Shown: positions 45,320 to 54,241, counted from the first letter of the stretch. The stretch: 64,000 bases of DNA from Ewingella allii (GCF_044430645.1 NZ_JAWUDN010000010.1:1-64000); one strand, 5' to 3'. Numbers and translations: made by a program. The notes: generated by a model not told the origin, from the sequence alone.

Positions 45320-46162
45320 ATGAATCATTCGCATAAAGCTTCATTTATCAGCAACATCCCGCTGTCAGCGTGGATTGGCATCGTGATTATCGCGGTCAAT
45401 CTGCTGGCGGCGATTTTCGCCCCGTGGATCGCGCCGCACAGCGAAACCGAACAGGTGGGTGACATCTGGCTATTACCCTCGGCGGCCACGCCGTTCGGCA
45501 CCGACAGTTTGGGGCGCGACATGCTTTCACGCATTCTGTTTGGCGCTCGCACCACTATCGCCATCGCGCTGACCATCACCATTGCGTCATTCATTATTGG
45601 CATTATTAGCGGCTTCGCGGCGGCGATTTATGGCAAATGGGTGGACGTGGTGCTGTCGCGCATTGTCGATACCGTGATGTCGATTCCCGTGCTGATTTTC
45701 GCCCTGATGGTACTGTCCGTGATGGGCACCTCCATTCCGGTTCTGGTGCTGACTATCGCCCTGCTCGACGCCACCCGGGTTTTCCGTTTGGCGCGTTTGG
45801 TGGCGCAAGCCATTGTTTGCCAAGAGTATGTCGAAGCGGCTCGTCTGCGCGGTGAAGGTCTGCGCTGGGTGCTAACCAAAGAAATTCTGCCCAACGCCAT
45901 GCCGCCGCTGCTGGCCGAGTTCGGCATGCGTTTCTGCTTCACCTTCCTGTTTATCGCCGGACTGAGCTTCCTCGGCTTGGGCATTCAGCCGCCTTACGCC
46001 GACTGGGGCAGCATGGTGCGCGACAACGCGCAGGCGATTAACTTCGGTCAGTTCGCGCCGCTCTACCCGGCCGCGGCCATCGCGCTGCTGACCATTGGCG
46101 TCAATTTGGTGGTTGACTGGCTACTGGCCCGCAACAGCCTGCCGCACGGAGAAGAAGCATGA
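45320..46162 (+). CDS. Peptide-type ABC transporter permease (DppC-like)
   Basis: The 280-residue membrane protein has the DppC-family N-terminal segment, the conserved FGTDSLGRDMLSRILFGARTT stretch (here in two parts, FGTDSLGRD and SRILFGARTT) and the coupling loop QEYVEAARLRGEGLRWVLTKEILPNA. AGGAG lies before its ATG. It ends overlapping the ATPase gene by 4 bp. Confidence 0.94.
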   Translation: MNHSHKASFISNIPLSAWIGIVIIAVNLLAAIFAPWIAPHSETEQVGDIWLLPSAATPFGTDSLGRDMLSRILFGARTTIAIALTITIASFIIGIISGFAAAIYGKWVDVVLSRIVDTVMSIPVLIFALMVLSVMGTSIPVLVLTIALLDATRVFRLARLVAQAIVCQEYVEAARLRGEGLRWVLTKEILPNAMPPLLAEFGMRFCFTFLFIAGLSFLGLGIQPPYADWGSMVRDNAQAINFGQFAPLYPAAAIALLTIGVNLVVDWLLARNSLPHGEEA

Positions 46163-47811
46163 CGGACAACAAGCAAGACCTGATCCTCGAAATGCGCGGG
46201 CTGCGCATCGAAACCCTCGACGGCTCGCCGCTGGTGCAGGACATCTCCCTCACTCTGTCGAAAGGCGAAATCCTCGGGCTGATTGGCGAATCTGGCGCGG
46301 GGAAATCCACCATTGGCTTAGCCGCGCTGGGCTATGCGCGACAGGGCTGCCGGATCAGCGGCGGCGAAGTGATTGTCGATGGCACCGATATTGTTTCCCA
46401 ACCCTCGCGAGTCAAACGCCAGTGGCGCGGCCGCCGCGTGGCCTATGTGGCACAGAGCGCGGCGGCGGCCTTTAACCCGGCGCTGACCATTGAAAAACAG
46501 GTGTGCGAAGGGCCGATTCGCCACGGCTTGATGAGTAAAGAAGAGAGCCGCCAGTGGGCCATTACCCTGTTCCGCTCGCTGGACCTGCCGGATCCGGAAA
46601 ATATTGGCAAACGCTATCCGCACCAGCTTTCCGGCGGCCAGTTGCAGCGCGCGATGGCGGCAATGGCCATGTCCTGCAAGCCCGACTTGCTGGTGATGGA
46701 TGAACCCACCACCGCGCTGGACGTTACCACCCAGATTGAAGTGCTGGTGATGCTGCGCAAGCTGGTGCGCGAGTTCAACACCGCCGCGCTGTACATCACA
46801 CACGACCTCGCGGTGGTGGCCCAGCTGGCGGACCGCATCATGGTGCTGCGCCACGGCAAAGAAGTGGAAACCGGCACCACGGTGCAGATCCTCAACTCGC
46901 CAAAAGAGGATTACACCCGCCGCTTGGTGGCCGAGCGCGAACACGCGGCGGAAACCGTGACCGCCGCCCAGCCGGAAACACCAGCCGCCTTGCTGACCAT
47001 CAAACAGCTGAGTACCGGCTACAACGGCAAGAAAGTGGTCAATGACGTCAACCTGCAACTGGCCCGAGGCAAAACGCTGGCGGTGATTGGTGAGTCGGGC
47101 AGTGGCAAAAGTACCCTCGCCCGCGCGCTGGTCGGCCTGCTGCCAGATACCCAAGGCAGCGTCGAGTTCGACGGCGTCACCCTCTCGCCACTTTACCAAC
47201 AGCGTGAAAAAGAGACACTGCGCCGGATTCAGATGATTTATCAGTTGCCGGACGTCGCGCTCAACCCGCGCCAGACCATTCTTGAGCTGATTGGCCGCCC
47301 GGTGGCGTTCTACTTCGGCCTGAGTAAACGCGAAGTGCGCGCCAAGGTGGAAGAGCTGCTGACCCTGACCGAACTGCCGCTGAAGCTGATTGACCGATAC
47401 CCGGGCGAGCTGTCCGGCGGCCAGAAGCAGCGCGTCTGTATCGCCCGCGCGCTGGCGGCCCAGCCGGAGCTGATTATCTGCGATGAAGCCACTTCGGCGC
47501 TCGACCCGCTGGTGGCCGAAGAGGTACTCAACCTGCTGCGCCGCCTGCAAGAGCAGTTGGGGCTTTCCTACCTGTTTATCACCCATGACCTCGGCACGGT
47601 GAAGCGCATTGCCCATCAGGTGGCGGTGATGTATCAGGGCAACATTGTTGCCAGCGGTGACACCCGCGTGGTGTTCAGCCCGCCGATGCACCCGTACACT
47701 GAAAAACTGCTGACCTCGGTGCCGGAAATGCGCACCGACTGGCTGGACGACGTGCTGGCGCTGCGTTCCTCCTCTTCTTCCGACAAGACATCTTTGACAG
47801 GCGCACTATGA
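46159..47811 (+). CDS. Fused double ABC ATPase (DppDF/GsiA-type)
   Basis: The 550-residue protein carries two complete nucleotide-binding domains. The first has Walker A GESGAGKS (43-50), signature LSGGQLQRAM and Walker B LLVMDEPTTALD. The second has Walker A GESGSGKS (about 313-320), signature LSGGQKQRVC and Walker B LIICDEATSALD. The two are joined near residue 265-275. This is the GsiA layout, in place of separate DppD and DppF. It energises the two permeases upstream. It overlaps both neighbours by 4 bp (ATGA), implying tight translational coupling. A 457-codon minus-strand ORF over this gene is a shadow. Confidence 0.95.
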   Translation: MTDNKQDLILEMRGLRIETLDGSPLVQDISLTLSKGEILGLIGESGAGKSTIGLAALGYARQGCRISGGEVIVDGTDIVSQPSRVKRQWRGRRVAYVAQSAAAAFNPALTIEKQVCEGPIRHGLMSKEESRQWAITLFRSLDLPDPENIGKRYPHQLSGGQLQRAMAAMAMSCKPDLLVMDEPTTALDVTTQIEVLVMLRKLVREFNTAALYITHDLAVVAQLADRIMVLRHGKEVETGTTVQILNSPKEDYTRRLVAEREHAAETVTAAQPETPAALLTIKQLSTGYNGKKVVNDVNLQLARGKTLAVIGESGSGKSTLARALVGLLPDTQGSVEFDGVTLSPLYQQREKETLRRIQMIYQLPDVALNPRQTILELIGRPVAFYFGLSKREVRAKVEELLTLTELPLKLIDRYPGELSGGQKQRVCIARALAAQPELIICDEATSALDPLVAEEVLNLLRRLQEQLGLSYLFITHDLGTVKRIAHQVAVMYQGNIVASGDTRVVFSPPMHPYTEKLLTSVPEMRTDWLDDVLALRSSSSSDKTSLTGAL

Positions 47812-49835
47812 CCACAAAACGCATTATTACTGAGTTCCCGCATTCGGTGACCACCATCGAGCATCTGTGGATCAAACTGAGCGACGGCACCCGCCTCGCC
47901 GCCCGTTTATGGCTGCCGGACAGCGCGGCGGACCAGCCGGTTCCGGCCATTTTGGAATACATCCCCTACCGCAAACGCGACGGAACGCGCACCCGCGACG
48001 AGCCGATGCACGGCTATTTCGCCGGTAATGGCTACGCCGTGGTGCGCGTGGATATGCGCGGCAGCGGCGAGTCCGACGGGCTGTTGGCGGATGAATATTT
48101 GTTGCAAGAGCAGGACGACGCGCTAGAAGTGATTGAGTGGATCACCCAGCAGGCGTGGTGCAGCGGCAATGTCGGCATGATGGGGAAATCCTGGGGCGGC
48201 TTTAACGGCCTGCAGGTGGCGGCCCGTCGCCCGGCAGCGCTAAAAGCGGTGATCACCGTATGCTCCACCGACGACCGCTATGCCGATGATATTCATTACA
48301 AAGGCGGCTGCCTGCTCAATGACAATCTCTGGTGGGGCGGCATCATGCTGGCTTACCAGAGCCGCCCTTCGGACCCGGCGCTGGTCGGCGAAGGCTGGTA
48401 CAACGAGTGGCTCAATCGCCTCGAAAACATGCCGTTCTTCCCGGCATTGTGGATGGAACACCCGCTGCGCGATCGCTACTGGCAGCACGGTTCCGTCTGC
48501 GAGGACTGGTCGGCGATTCAATGCCCGGTGTTAGCCATTGGCGGTTGGGCAGATGCCTATAGCAACGCGGTGTTCCGCCTGATGGACAACCTACAGGTGC
48601 CGCGCCGCGCCATTATTGGCCCTTGGGCGCATATTTACCCGCAGGACGGCACGCCGGAACCGGCGATTGGCTTCTTGCAAGAGGCGGTGCAGTGGTGGGA
48701 TCACTGGCTGAAAGGCGAACAAAACGCCGCGATGGACGGCCCGATGGTGCAAGCCTGGCTGCAAGACAGCCAGCCGCCGTCGGCCCAGCGGCCGGTAAGC
48801 AAAGGCCAGTGGGTCGGTTTCGATAAAGGCACCGCCAGCAATGTGACTCATGAGCCTCGCTGGCTGACGCGCGGGCAGTTGAATGCTCACCCGGACGCAG
48901 AAGCCGGCGTGATTTCCATCTGCTCGCCGCAGAACCACGGCCTGATGGCCGGTGAATGGATGGGCGCGGGCGTGCTGGGTGAAACGCCGCCGGACCAGCG
49001 GGTGGATGACGGCAATGCCGAAATCTTTGACGGCCAGCCGCTGGCCGAGCCGCTGTCTATCTTCGGCTTCCCGCAGTTCACCGTCGAGCTAAGCAGTGAT
49101 AAACCGGCCGCCATGCTCTACGTGCGGCTGTCGGACGTCTCGCCAGAGGGCGCGGTCAATCGCGTAACCCACGGCTGGCTGAATCTGAGTCACTTACAGG
49201 GGCATGATAAATCTGTGCCGCTGGTGCCGGGGCAGAAAGTGCGGGTACCGGTACAGTTGGACGGCATTGCCCATCGTTTCGAAGTCGGCCACCGTCTGCG
49301 GGTGTCGCTGGCCACCACCTATTGGCCGATGATTTGGCCAATGCCGGAAGCCGCCACCCTGACCCTCGACCTGCACAGCGCCCAGCTTTCACTGCCGGTG
49401 TGCCACCAGCCGCTGGTGATTGACGGCCCCATCAAAGAGCCGCAAAGCGCCGCGCCGACGCCGCAAACCGTGCTGACCCAAGGCCGTGTGGATCGTTCCA
49501 TCAGTTACGATTTCCTGACCGATGAGTGGACCAGCGTAACCAATGGCGAAGGCGGCGTGTTTGGTGAAGGGGTTTATCGTTTCGACGACATTGATACCAC
49601 GGTGGATCACAACCTGCGCCGCGAGCTGGTGGTCGGCAATGCTGACCCATTGTCGGCGCGCTATCTGCTCACCCAGACCATGAAAATTGGCCGCGAGGGC
49701 TGGCAGATTGAGGCGGTGATCACTTTAGAGATGCGCAGCGACCTGACCCATTTCATCGTCAGCGGCGATATGGTGGTCAGCCTGAATGGTGAAGAAGAGT
49801 TCACCAAGTACTGGCACGAGCGTATTCCTCGCTAA
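47808..49835 (+). CDS. CocE/NonD-family serine hydrolase (S15 peptidase-like)
   Basis: The 675-residue protein has an alpha/beta-hydrolase S15 domain (about 15-300) and a C-terminal PepX_C jelly-roll domain (about 330-560). The triad is visible as Ser128 in GKSWGGF, Asp249 in GGWADAYS and His275 in GPWAHIYP. Family members include cocaine esterase, alpha-amino-acid ester hydrolases, acylases and X-Pro dipeptidyl peptidases. There is no signal peptide, so it should act in the cytoplasm on what the transporter brings in. The extra region after residue 560 is longer than in cocaine esterase. The ATG overlaps the ATPase stop by 4 bp. Substrate cannot be deduced. Confidence 0.92.
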   Translation: MTTKRIITEFPHSVTTIEHLWIKLSDGTRLAARLWLPDSAADQPVPAILEYIPYRKRDGTRTRDEPMHGYFAGNGYAVVRVDMRGSGESDGLLADEYLLQEQDDALEVIEWITQQAWCSGNVGMMGKSWGGFNGLQVAARRPAALKAVITVCSTDDRYADDIHYKGGCLLNDNLWWGGIMLAYQSRPSDPALVGEGWYNEWLNRLENMPFFPALWMEHPLRDRYWQHGSVCEDWSAIQCPVLAIGGWADAYSNAVFRLMDNLQVPRRAIIGPWAHIYPQDGTPEPAIGFLQEAVQWWDHWLKGEQNAAMDGPMVQAWLQDSQPPSAQRPVSKGQWVGFDKGTASNVTHEPRWLTRGQLNAHPDAEAGVISICSPQNHGLMAGEWMGAGVLGETPPDQRVDDGNAEIFDGQPLAEPLSIFGFPQFTVELSSDKPAAMLYVRLSDVSPEGAVNRVTHGWLNLSHLQGHDKSVPLVPGQKVRVPVQLDGIAHRFEVGHRLRVSLATTYWPMIWPMPEAATLTLDLHSAQLSLPVCHQPLVIDGPIKEPQSAAPTPQTVLTQGRVDRSISYDFLTDEWTSVTNGEGGVFGEGVYRFDDIDTTVDHNLRRELVVGNADPLSARYLLTQTMKIGREGWQIEAVITLEMRSDLTHFIVSGDMVVSLNGEEEFTKYWHERIPR

Positions 49836-49841
49836 CGCGGG

Positions 49842-50291
49842 TTATTTTTTCTGCGGCTGAATGGCCGTGATCTCGTCATAGCTTAAAACCCGCCCATCTT
49901 GTGAACGCAGTTCTATGGTTTGCAAAGGTTGGCGGGTTTCTTTATCCACCATTTCGGTGAAAGGTTCGTTCTCGTCAAACAGGTATTTGCTTCCCCACTG
50001 GCTTAACGCCACCATGATCGGGCGCAGCGCTTTACCCTTCTCCGTCAGCACATAGTCCTGATACGCCGATCCGTCGGCGGCGGGTTCAATACGCAAAATC
50101 CCTTCAGCCACCATCGACTTTAGCCGCGTGCTGAGGATGTTCTTCGCCGCGCCAAGGCTGCGCTGAAACTCGCTAAAGCGCGTTAAGCCAATCATCGCAT
50201 CGCGCACGATAAGCAAGGTCCACCAGTCGCCAATCAAATCCAGCGAACGCGTGGCCGGGCAGACGCTGTCATCCATTCGGGTTCTTTTCAT
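49842..50291 (-). CDS. HxlR-family transcriptional regulator
   Basis: The 149-residue winged-helix regulator has the HxlR signature: Cys11 in CPATRSLDLIGDWWTLLIVRD, then FSEFQRSLGAAKNILSTRLKSM and YVLTEKGKAL. HxlR proteins often sense electrophiles or aldehydes through the N-terminal cysteine and control a divergent oxidoreductase. The divergent short-chain dehydrogenase at 50457 fits this, and inverted repeats lie between the two (50322-50364). It converges on the CocE gene with only 6 bp between stops. Confidence 0.92.
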   Translation of the reverse strand: MKRTRMDDSVCPATRSLDLIGDWWTLLIVRDAMIGLTRFSEFQRSLGAAKNILSTRLKSMVAEGILRIEPAADGSAYQDYVLTEKGKALRPIMVALSQWGSKYLFDENEPFTEMVDKETRQPLQTIELRSQDGRVLSYDEITAIQPQKK

Positions 50292-50321
50292 TGCCGTTCT
50301 CTCTTAGCTGTTCTCTGCAAA

Positions 50322-50364
50322 CTGTTCTCTATGAACAGGGCCGAGTAGCAAAATGTGCCCTGTT
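50322..50364. promoter_or_regulatory. Overlapping inverted repeats between hxlR-type gene and SDR gene
   Basis: CTGTTC (50322-50327) is inverted as GAACAG (50333-50338). The second half overlaps a larger dyad, AACAGGGC (50334-50341) with GCCCTGTT (50357-50364). A third CTGTTC with the same flanking TCT lies at 50308-50313. This is a likely operator for the HxlR-type regulator in the 165-bp divergent region. Confidence 0.5.
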
Positions 50365-50456
50365 TAAAAATCTGGTTGCATTATAAAACCACCTGCCGTA
50401 CAAATGCACCTAGTTTAATAATTAAACCAACCCAAACACTGAAAAGGAACACCCAA

Positions 50457-51248
50457 ATGTCGCAATCTACTCAACATAAACCTGTTGCTTTAATCACCGG
50501 CGCTTCCACCGGCATTGGTGCGGTTTACGCCGATCGCCTGGCGAAACGCGGCTATGACCTGGTGCTGGTCGCCCGAAATGCCAAACGCATGGAAAATGTG
50601 GCGCAGCCGCTGCGCGCGGCAGGCACTCAGGTAGAGATCATCGCCGCCGATTTGACTGAGCATAACGACCTGCTGCGCGTGGAAGATTTCATCCGCCAAC
50701 ACCCGGAGATTTCTCTGCTGGTCAATAACGCGGGTTCCACCACGCCGGGCGGATTTGGCTCGACCGACGTTGAGTCGATTGATCATCTGATTCGCCTGAA
50801 TGTCACCTCGGTGGCTCGTCTGTCACGCGTGGCGCTGGACGGCCTGCTGAAGCACAAAGATGGCGCGATCATTAACATTTCATCGGTGATGGCCTTCGCC
50901 CCTGAGCTGAATAAAGCGGTGTATACCGCCTCGAAATCCTTTGTGCTGACCTTCTCACAGACGCTGCAAAGCGAGCTGGAACAGCAAGGTCTGTACGTGC
51001 AGGCCGTGCTGCCAGCCGCGACGCGAACTGAGATTTGGGACCACGCGGGTCAGAACGTGGACGACCTGCAAGGGGTGATGGAAGTGGCTGATTTGGTTGA
51101 CGCCGCGCTGGTCGGCTTTGACCTTAAAGAGAAAGTTACTATCCCGCCGCTGCAGGATGAAAAGCTGTGGACTGACCATGAAGCGACGCGTATTGGCCTG
51201 CTGACCAACTTCGCCCACTCCACGCCGGGCGCCCGTTACACTCGCTAA
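50457..51248 (+). CDS. Short-chain dehydrogenase/reductase
   Basis: The 263-residue classical SDR has the cofactor motif TGASTGIG (14-21), NNAG (in LLVNNAGSTT), the catalytic serine in INISSVMAF and Tyr-x3-Lys in YTASKS. It is likely a soluble NAD(P)H-dependent oxidoreductase. The substrate is unknown. I start at the ATG at 50457, with AAAAGGAA upstream; the ORF stays open for 34 more codons but these are not SDR-like. It is divergent from the HxlR regulator. Confidence 0.92.
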   Translation: MSQSTQHKPVALITGASTGIGAVYADRLAKRGYDLVLVARNAKRMENVAQPLRAAGTQVEIIAADLTEHNDLLRVEDFIRQHPEISLLVNNAGSTTPGGFGSTDVESIDHLIRLNVTSVARLSRVALDGLLKHKDGAIINISSVMAFAPELNKAVYTASKSFVLTFSQTLQSELEQQGLYVQAVLPAATRTEIWDHAGQNVDDLQGVMEVADLVDAALVGFDLKEKVTIPPLQDEKLWTDHEATRIGLLTNFAHSTPGARYTR

Positions 51249-51342
51249 CAGCCGCAGGATGGCTGGCGAACAAATTCGCTGGTCATCCGCTTTACTCTTT
51301 GCAAATATAACATTCCGTTAACGTCATTCGGACATGTGAAGT

Positions 51343-52248
51343 ATGCCAGCCCCCGCCACCAACGTGACTTATGGAATGTCGCAGCGCAGCGACCGCCCTG
51401 ACTTTTATATCCGCGATCAGTCTGAACGCCCGGCGTTAATGCAGCCACACCGACATGACTACTTCCAGATCCAGCTCAACTGCGGCACGGATAGCGTCCA
51501 GCACATCGGCGGCGCCATTCGCCCCTTTACCTATCGCACGATTGCTTTTATTCAGCCGCACCGCCTGCATTTCATTCCTCATCCCGAGGATGGCCGCTCG
51601 ATGGTGATCAACATTTCTGCGCTCTTTTTGCTGCGCAATACCGCCATGGACACGCTGGATTTAGACGACATTCCGCTGGCTGACGTGCCGGAATTAGCGC
51701 CGTTTCGCTTTCAGGAGTATCTCGACTTTGTGATGTCCGAAGAGGATTTTGCCGAGATAACCTTGCTGCTGGAGAAGATGCGCCAGTGCGACCGCCAGCG
51801 GGAGTTTGGCGATGAGCTGCGCCTGCGCGGCTACCTTCTGCAACTGCTCGGGCTGGTGTGTCATCGCTATCAGCAGCCGCTGCAAGAGATGGCGGCGCGT
51901 AACGCCGAGAAACGCGGGCAGCAGGCGGCGCTCAACCGCACCTTGCGCTATATCCGCCGCCAGCTGGCTGACCCACAGCTGAACCTCACCGATGCCGCCG
52001 CGGCGGCCTTTATTTCGCCCAACTATTTGACCCACCTGCTGCGCAAAACTATCGGCAAAACCTTCTCCGAACTGGTGCTGGAGCGGCGAATGCGTCTGGC
52101 GCGTATGAAGCTCACCACCAGTAGTGACAGCATTGCCGAGATAGCCCGCCAATGCGGCTACACTGACGACGCCTACTTCTCGCGGCGCTTTCGCCAGGCC
52201 CACGGCGTGCCGCCGGGCAAGTTCCGCCAGTCGCCGACTGAGTTCTAA
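51343..52248 (+). CDS. AraC-family transcriptional regulator
   Basis: The 301-residue protein has an N-terminal cupin-like ligand domain (about 20-140; MQPHRHDYFQIQLN and IAFIQPHRLHFIPH) and a C-terminal AraC DNA-binding domain with two helix-turn-helix units (about 200-297; SPNYLTHLLRKTIGKTF, IAEIARQCGYTDDAYFSRRFRQAHGVPPGKFRQ shown as two stretches). It lies 110 bp upstream of the FAH-family gene on the same strand and probably controls it. Confidence 0.92.
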   Translation: MPAPATNVTYGMSQRSDRPDFYIRDQSERPALMQPHRHDYFQIQLNCGTDSVQHIGGAIRPFTYRTIAFIQPHRLHFIPHPEDGRSMVINISALFLLRNTAMDTLDLDDIPLADVPELAPFRFQEYLDFVMSEEDFAEITLLLEKMRQCDRQREFGDELRLRGYLLQLLGLVCHRYQQPLQEMAARNAEKRGQQAALNRTLRYIRRQLADPQLNLTDAAAAAFISPNYLTHLLRKTIGKTFSELVLERRMRLARMKLTTSSDSIAEIARQCGYTDDAYFSRRFRQAHGVPPGKFRQSPTEF

Positions 52249-52358
52249 CGCCGATATCCTCTTTTTGTCCAAAAACAGCATGGATCTGTCCAGTTTCAAC
52301 TTGGCGGTTTTACGCGACACTGTAACTCAGACATCGCCATAAACCGAAGGAAGACAAT

Positions 52359-53048
52359 ATGACTGCTTACGTATTTCCCCCTGCCACCACGCCTTCTCTG
52401 GCGATTGAAGGTGAAGAGGCACGCTTCCCATTACGCCGCGTTTACTGCGTCGGCCAGAACTATGCCGCGCACACCCGCGAAATGGGCCACGATCCTGATC
52501 GTGAACTGCCTTTCTTCTTCAGTAAACCGGCGGATGCGGTGATCCCAGCCAGCGGCAACGTGCCTTATCCGTCACAGACTGAGCTGCTGCATTATGAAGT
52601 GGAGTTAGTCGTGGCGATTGGCGCTGGCGGCAAAAATATCGCCGTGGACAACGCGCTGGACCACGTGTGGGGCTACACGGTGGGTGTCGATTTAACCCGT
52701 CGCGACCTGCAATCCGTGGCGAAAAAGGCGGGACGTCCTTGGGATTTAGCCAAAGGCTTTGACGCCTCAGCGCCGACTAACCCGCTGCTGCCGGTCAGTA
52801 AGGTGGGGCATCCGGTGAAAGGAATTATCTGGTTGAACGTCAATGGCGAAGAGCGCCAGAACGGCCATCTGAGTGAGCAAATCTGGAAAGTGCCGGAAGT
52901 GATCAGCCTGCTGTCTGAGGCGGTTGAACTGCAACCCGGCGACCTGATTTTCACAGGGACCCCGGCAGGCGTAGGTGAAATCAAACGTGGCGATGTGGTG
53001 ACTGGCGGTATCAAAAACATCGGGACGTTCAGCTTCACCATCGTCTGA
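52359..53048 (+). CDS. Fumarylacetoacetate hydrolase-family protein (possible fumarylpyruvate hydrolase)
   Basis: The 229-residue protein has the FAH fold with RRVYCVGQNYAAHTREMG, FFFSKPADAV, metal ligands in HYEVELVVAIG and FTGTPAGVGEI near the C terminus. The length and the sequence GVDLTRRDLQ-x-AKK resemble NagK, the fumarylpyruvate hydrolase of gentisate breakdown. FAH members hydrolyse C-C bonds in 1,3-diketones or decarboxylate. No dioxygenase or isomerase of a gentisate pathway lies nearby, so the substrate remains open. AAGGAAG precedes the ATG. Confidence 0.88.
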   Translation: MTAYVFPPATTPSLAIEGEEARFPLRRVYCVGQNYAAHTREMGHDPDRELPFFFSKPADAVIPASGNVPYPSQTELLHYEVELVVAIGAGGKNIAVDNALDHVWGYTVGVDLTRRDLQSVAKKAGRPWDLAKGFDASAPTNPLLPVSKVGHPVKGIIWLNVNGEERQNGHLSEQIWKVPEVISLLSEAVELQPGDLIFTGTPAGVGEIKRGDVVTGGIKNIGTFSFTIV

Positions 53049-53064
53049 TGAGGCTAGCTTGTTG

Positions 53065-53880
53065 CTAAATCAAAGGCGTCCGGTCACCGGGCGCTTTCTC
53101 CTCTATAGTGCGCTCCACGATGGGTGCCAACTTCTCAAATCCACAGGCCGTGGCCGGGTCGAACAGCGACAACGACTCAATCTGATTGAGTAAAATCACC
53201 TTGCGGAAATTCAACGCGTTATTCGGCTCAGACACCGGGGTTATCCAGTGCTTCTGGTAGTAAGCTGCATAGTTATGCTCCACCACCAACTGCTGGGTAT
53301 TGCGGTCGCGGTAACCACTGATCATCGGGATAACCACAACGTTATCCGACGACGAGGTTTCACAGCGCGCAGTATGCACCATGCCGATATACACCCGATG
53401 CGAGTTCAGGGTGATATACACCATGTCGCCCTGTTCCATGCACTGATACAAAATCCCTTCGACGCCGTTGGCGCTGGTCAACTGCTTATAAAGCTGCCTG
53501 CGCCCGGCGGTGTTCAGCCTAAGTCCCGGCGACCAGGTGGTGCGGATCAAACAGAGCATCACCGACACGCAAAGCATAATCACCACGGGCGCCTGAATAC
53601 CCAGGAAACTCCAGTTAATGAAGTCGCGGTGGTAATGCACGTGCTCGGGAATCGCCCGCATCTCCGGCAAATGGTTAATACCAATGGAAATGCCCCACAG
53701 CAGCAGATAAACCAACGCAATCACTATTACGCCCTGCAAAACGAAAATGCAGCCGTACAGTGCGACCAGGAAATAGACATCCCAGCCAAAGGTGCGTTTG
53801 AGTTTAAAGCGCGTGGAAACGTTGCGCGTGGTGTACCAGTAGCCGCACACCATTAAAACCATAAATACTGCTGTTGCCAT
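53065..53880 (-). CDS. Unrecognised membrane protein
   Basis: I do not recognise this 271-residue protein. It has a short N-terminal hydrophobic segment (about 1-17). Two more follow (about 36-65, VALYGCIFVLQGVIVIALVY; and about 92-114, IQAPVVIMLCVSVMLCLI). A polar C-terminal half from about residue 115 contains GMVHTARCETSS and IPMISGYRDRNTQQL. The C-terminal part is probably a cytoplasmic domain. Start overlaps the stop of the upstream small gene by one base (TAATG), so the two are coupled. Base composition matches the flanks. Confidence 0.75.
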   Translation of the reverse strand: MATAVFMVLMVCGYWYTTRNVSTRFKLKRTFGWDVYFLVALYGCIFVLQGVIVIALVYLLLWGISIGINHLPEMRAIPEHVHYHRDFINWSFLGIQAPVVIMLCVSVMLCLIRTTWSPGLRLNTAGRRQLYKQLTSANGVEGILYQCMEQGDMVYITLNSHRVYIGMVHTARCETSSSDNVVVIPMISGYRDRNTQQLVVEHNYAAYYQKHWITPVSEPNNALNFRKVILLNQIESLSLFDPATACGFEKLAPIVERTIEEKAPGDRTPLI

Positions 53881-54077
53881 TAAAGTACGCTCATCTTTTT
53901 GACGTGACGGGTGAAGTCCTGCTGCACCTGCTCGTTGGCAGGATTCACAGACGCGATGCCGTTTTCATCAATCAGAATACGCTCACCCTCCTCGATAGTT
54001 TCCTGAATGTCATTCGCACTAAACAGCCCTAAAAATTGCTCAGGACTGGAAAATATTCGCATGACGATTTTCAGCAT
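53880..54077 (-). CDS. Unrecognised small protein, coupled to the membrane protein
   Basis: The 65-residue product is soluble, acidic in its middle (TIEEGERILIDENG) and basic at the C terminus (RHVKKMSVL). I recognise no family. GGAGG lies 4 bp before the ATG, an excellent start signal, and its stop overlaps the start of the membrane-protein gene. That makes expression as a two-gene unit likely. It could be a regulator or partner of the membrane protein. Confidence 0.7.
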   Translation of the reverse strand: MLKIVMRIFSSPEQFLGLFSANDIQETIEEGERILIDENGIASVNPANEQVQQDFTRHVKKMSVL

Positions 54078-54181
54078 ATTGCCTCCATTTTGGTTTAAGA
54101 AAGGTAGAGTGTAGTCAAGAAAGGCGGCAAAGCTCGGTATGGCGGGGGTTTTCGGATTAGTTACTGGTTGGGCTTACAGGT

Positions 54182-54211
54182 AAAAAAAGAGCACAGCGTG
54201 ATGCTGTGCTC
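54182..54211 (-). terminator. Intrinsic terminator of ansP
   Basis: GAGCACAGC (54189-54197) pairs with GCTGTGCTC (54203-54211), followed on the minus strand by seven T residues. It lies about 30 bp after the ansP stop. Confidence 0.9.
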
Positions 54212-54241
54212 CTGAGTTTGCTCGGTCAGTGGAAAAAGGAA

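Noticed and set aside
46318..47691. 457-codon minus-strand ORF opposite the double ABC ATPase
   Set aside because: Long antisense frames are common in GC-rich genes. The encoded protein is Gln/His/Arg-rich without motifs, and both ATPase domains are intact on the other strand.
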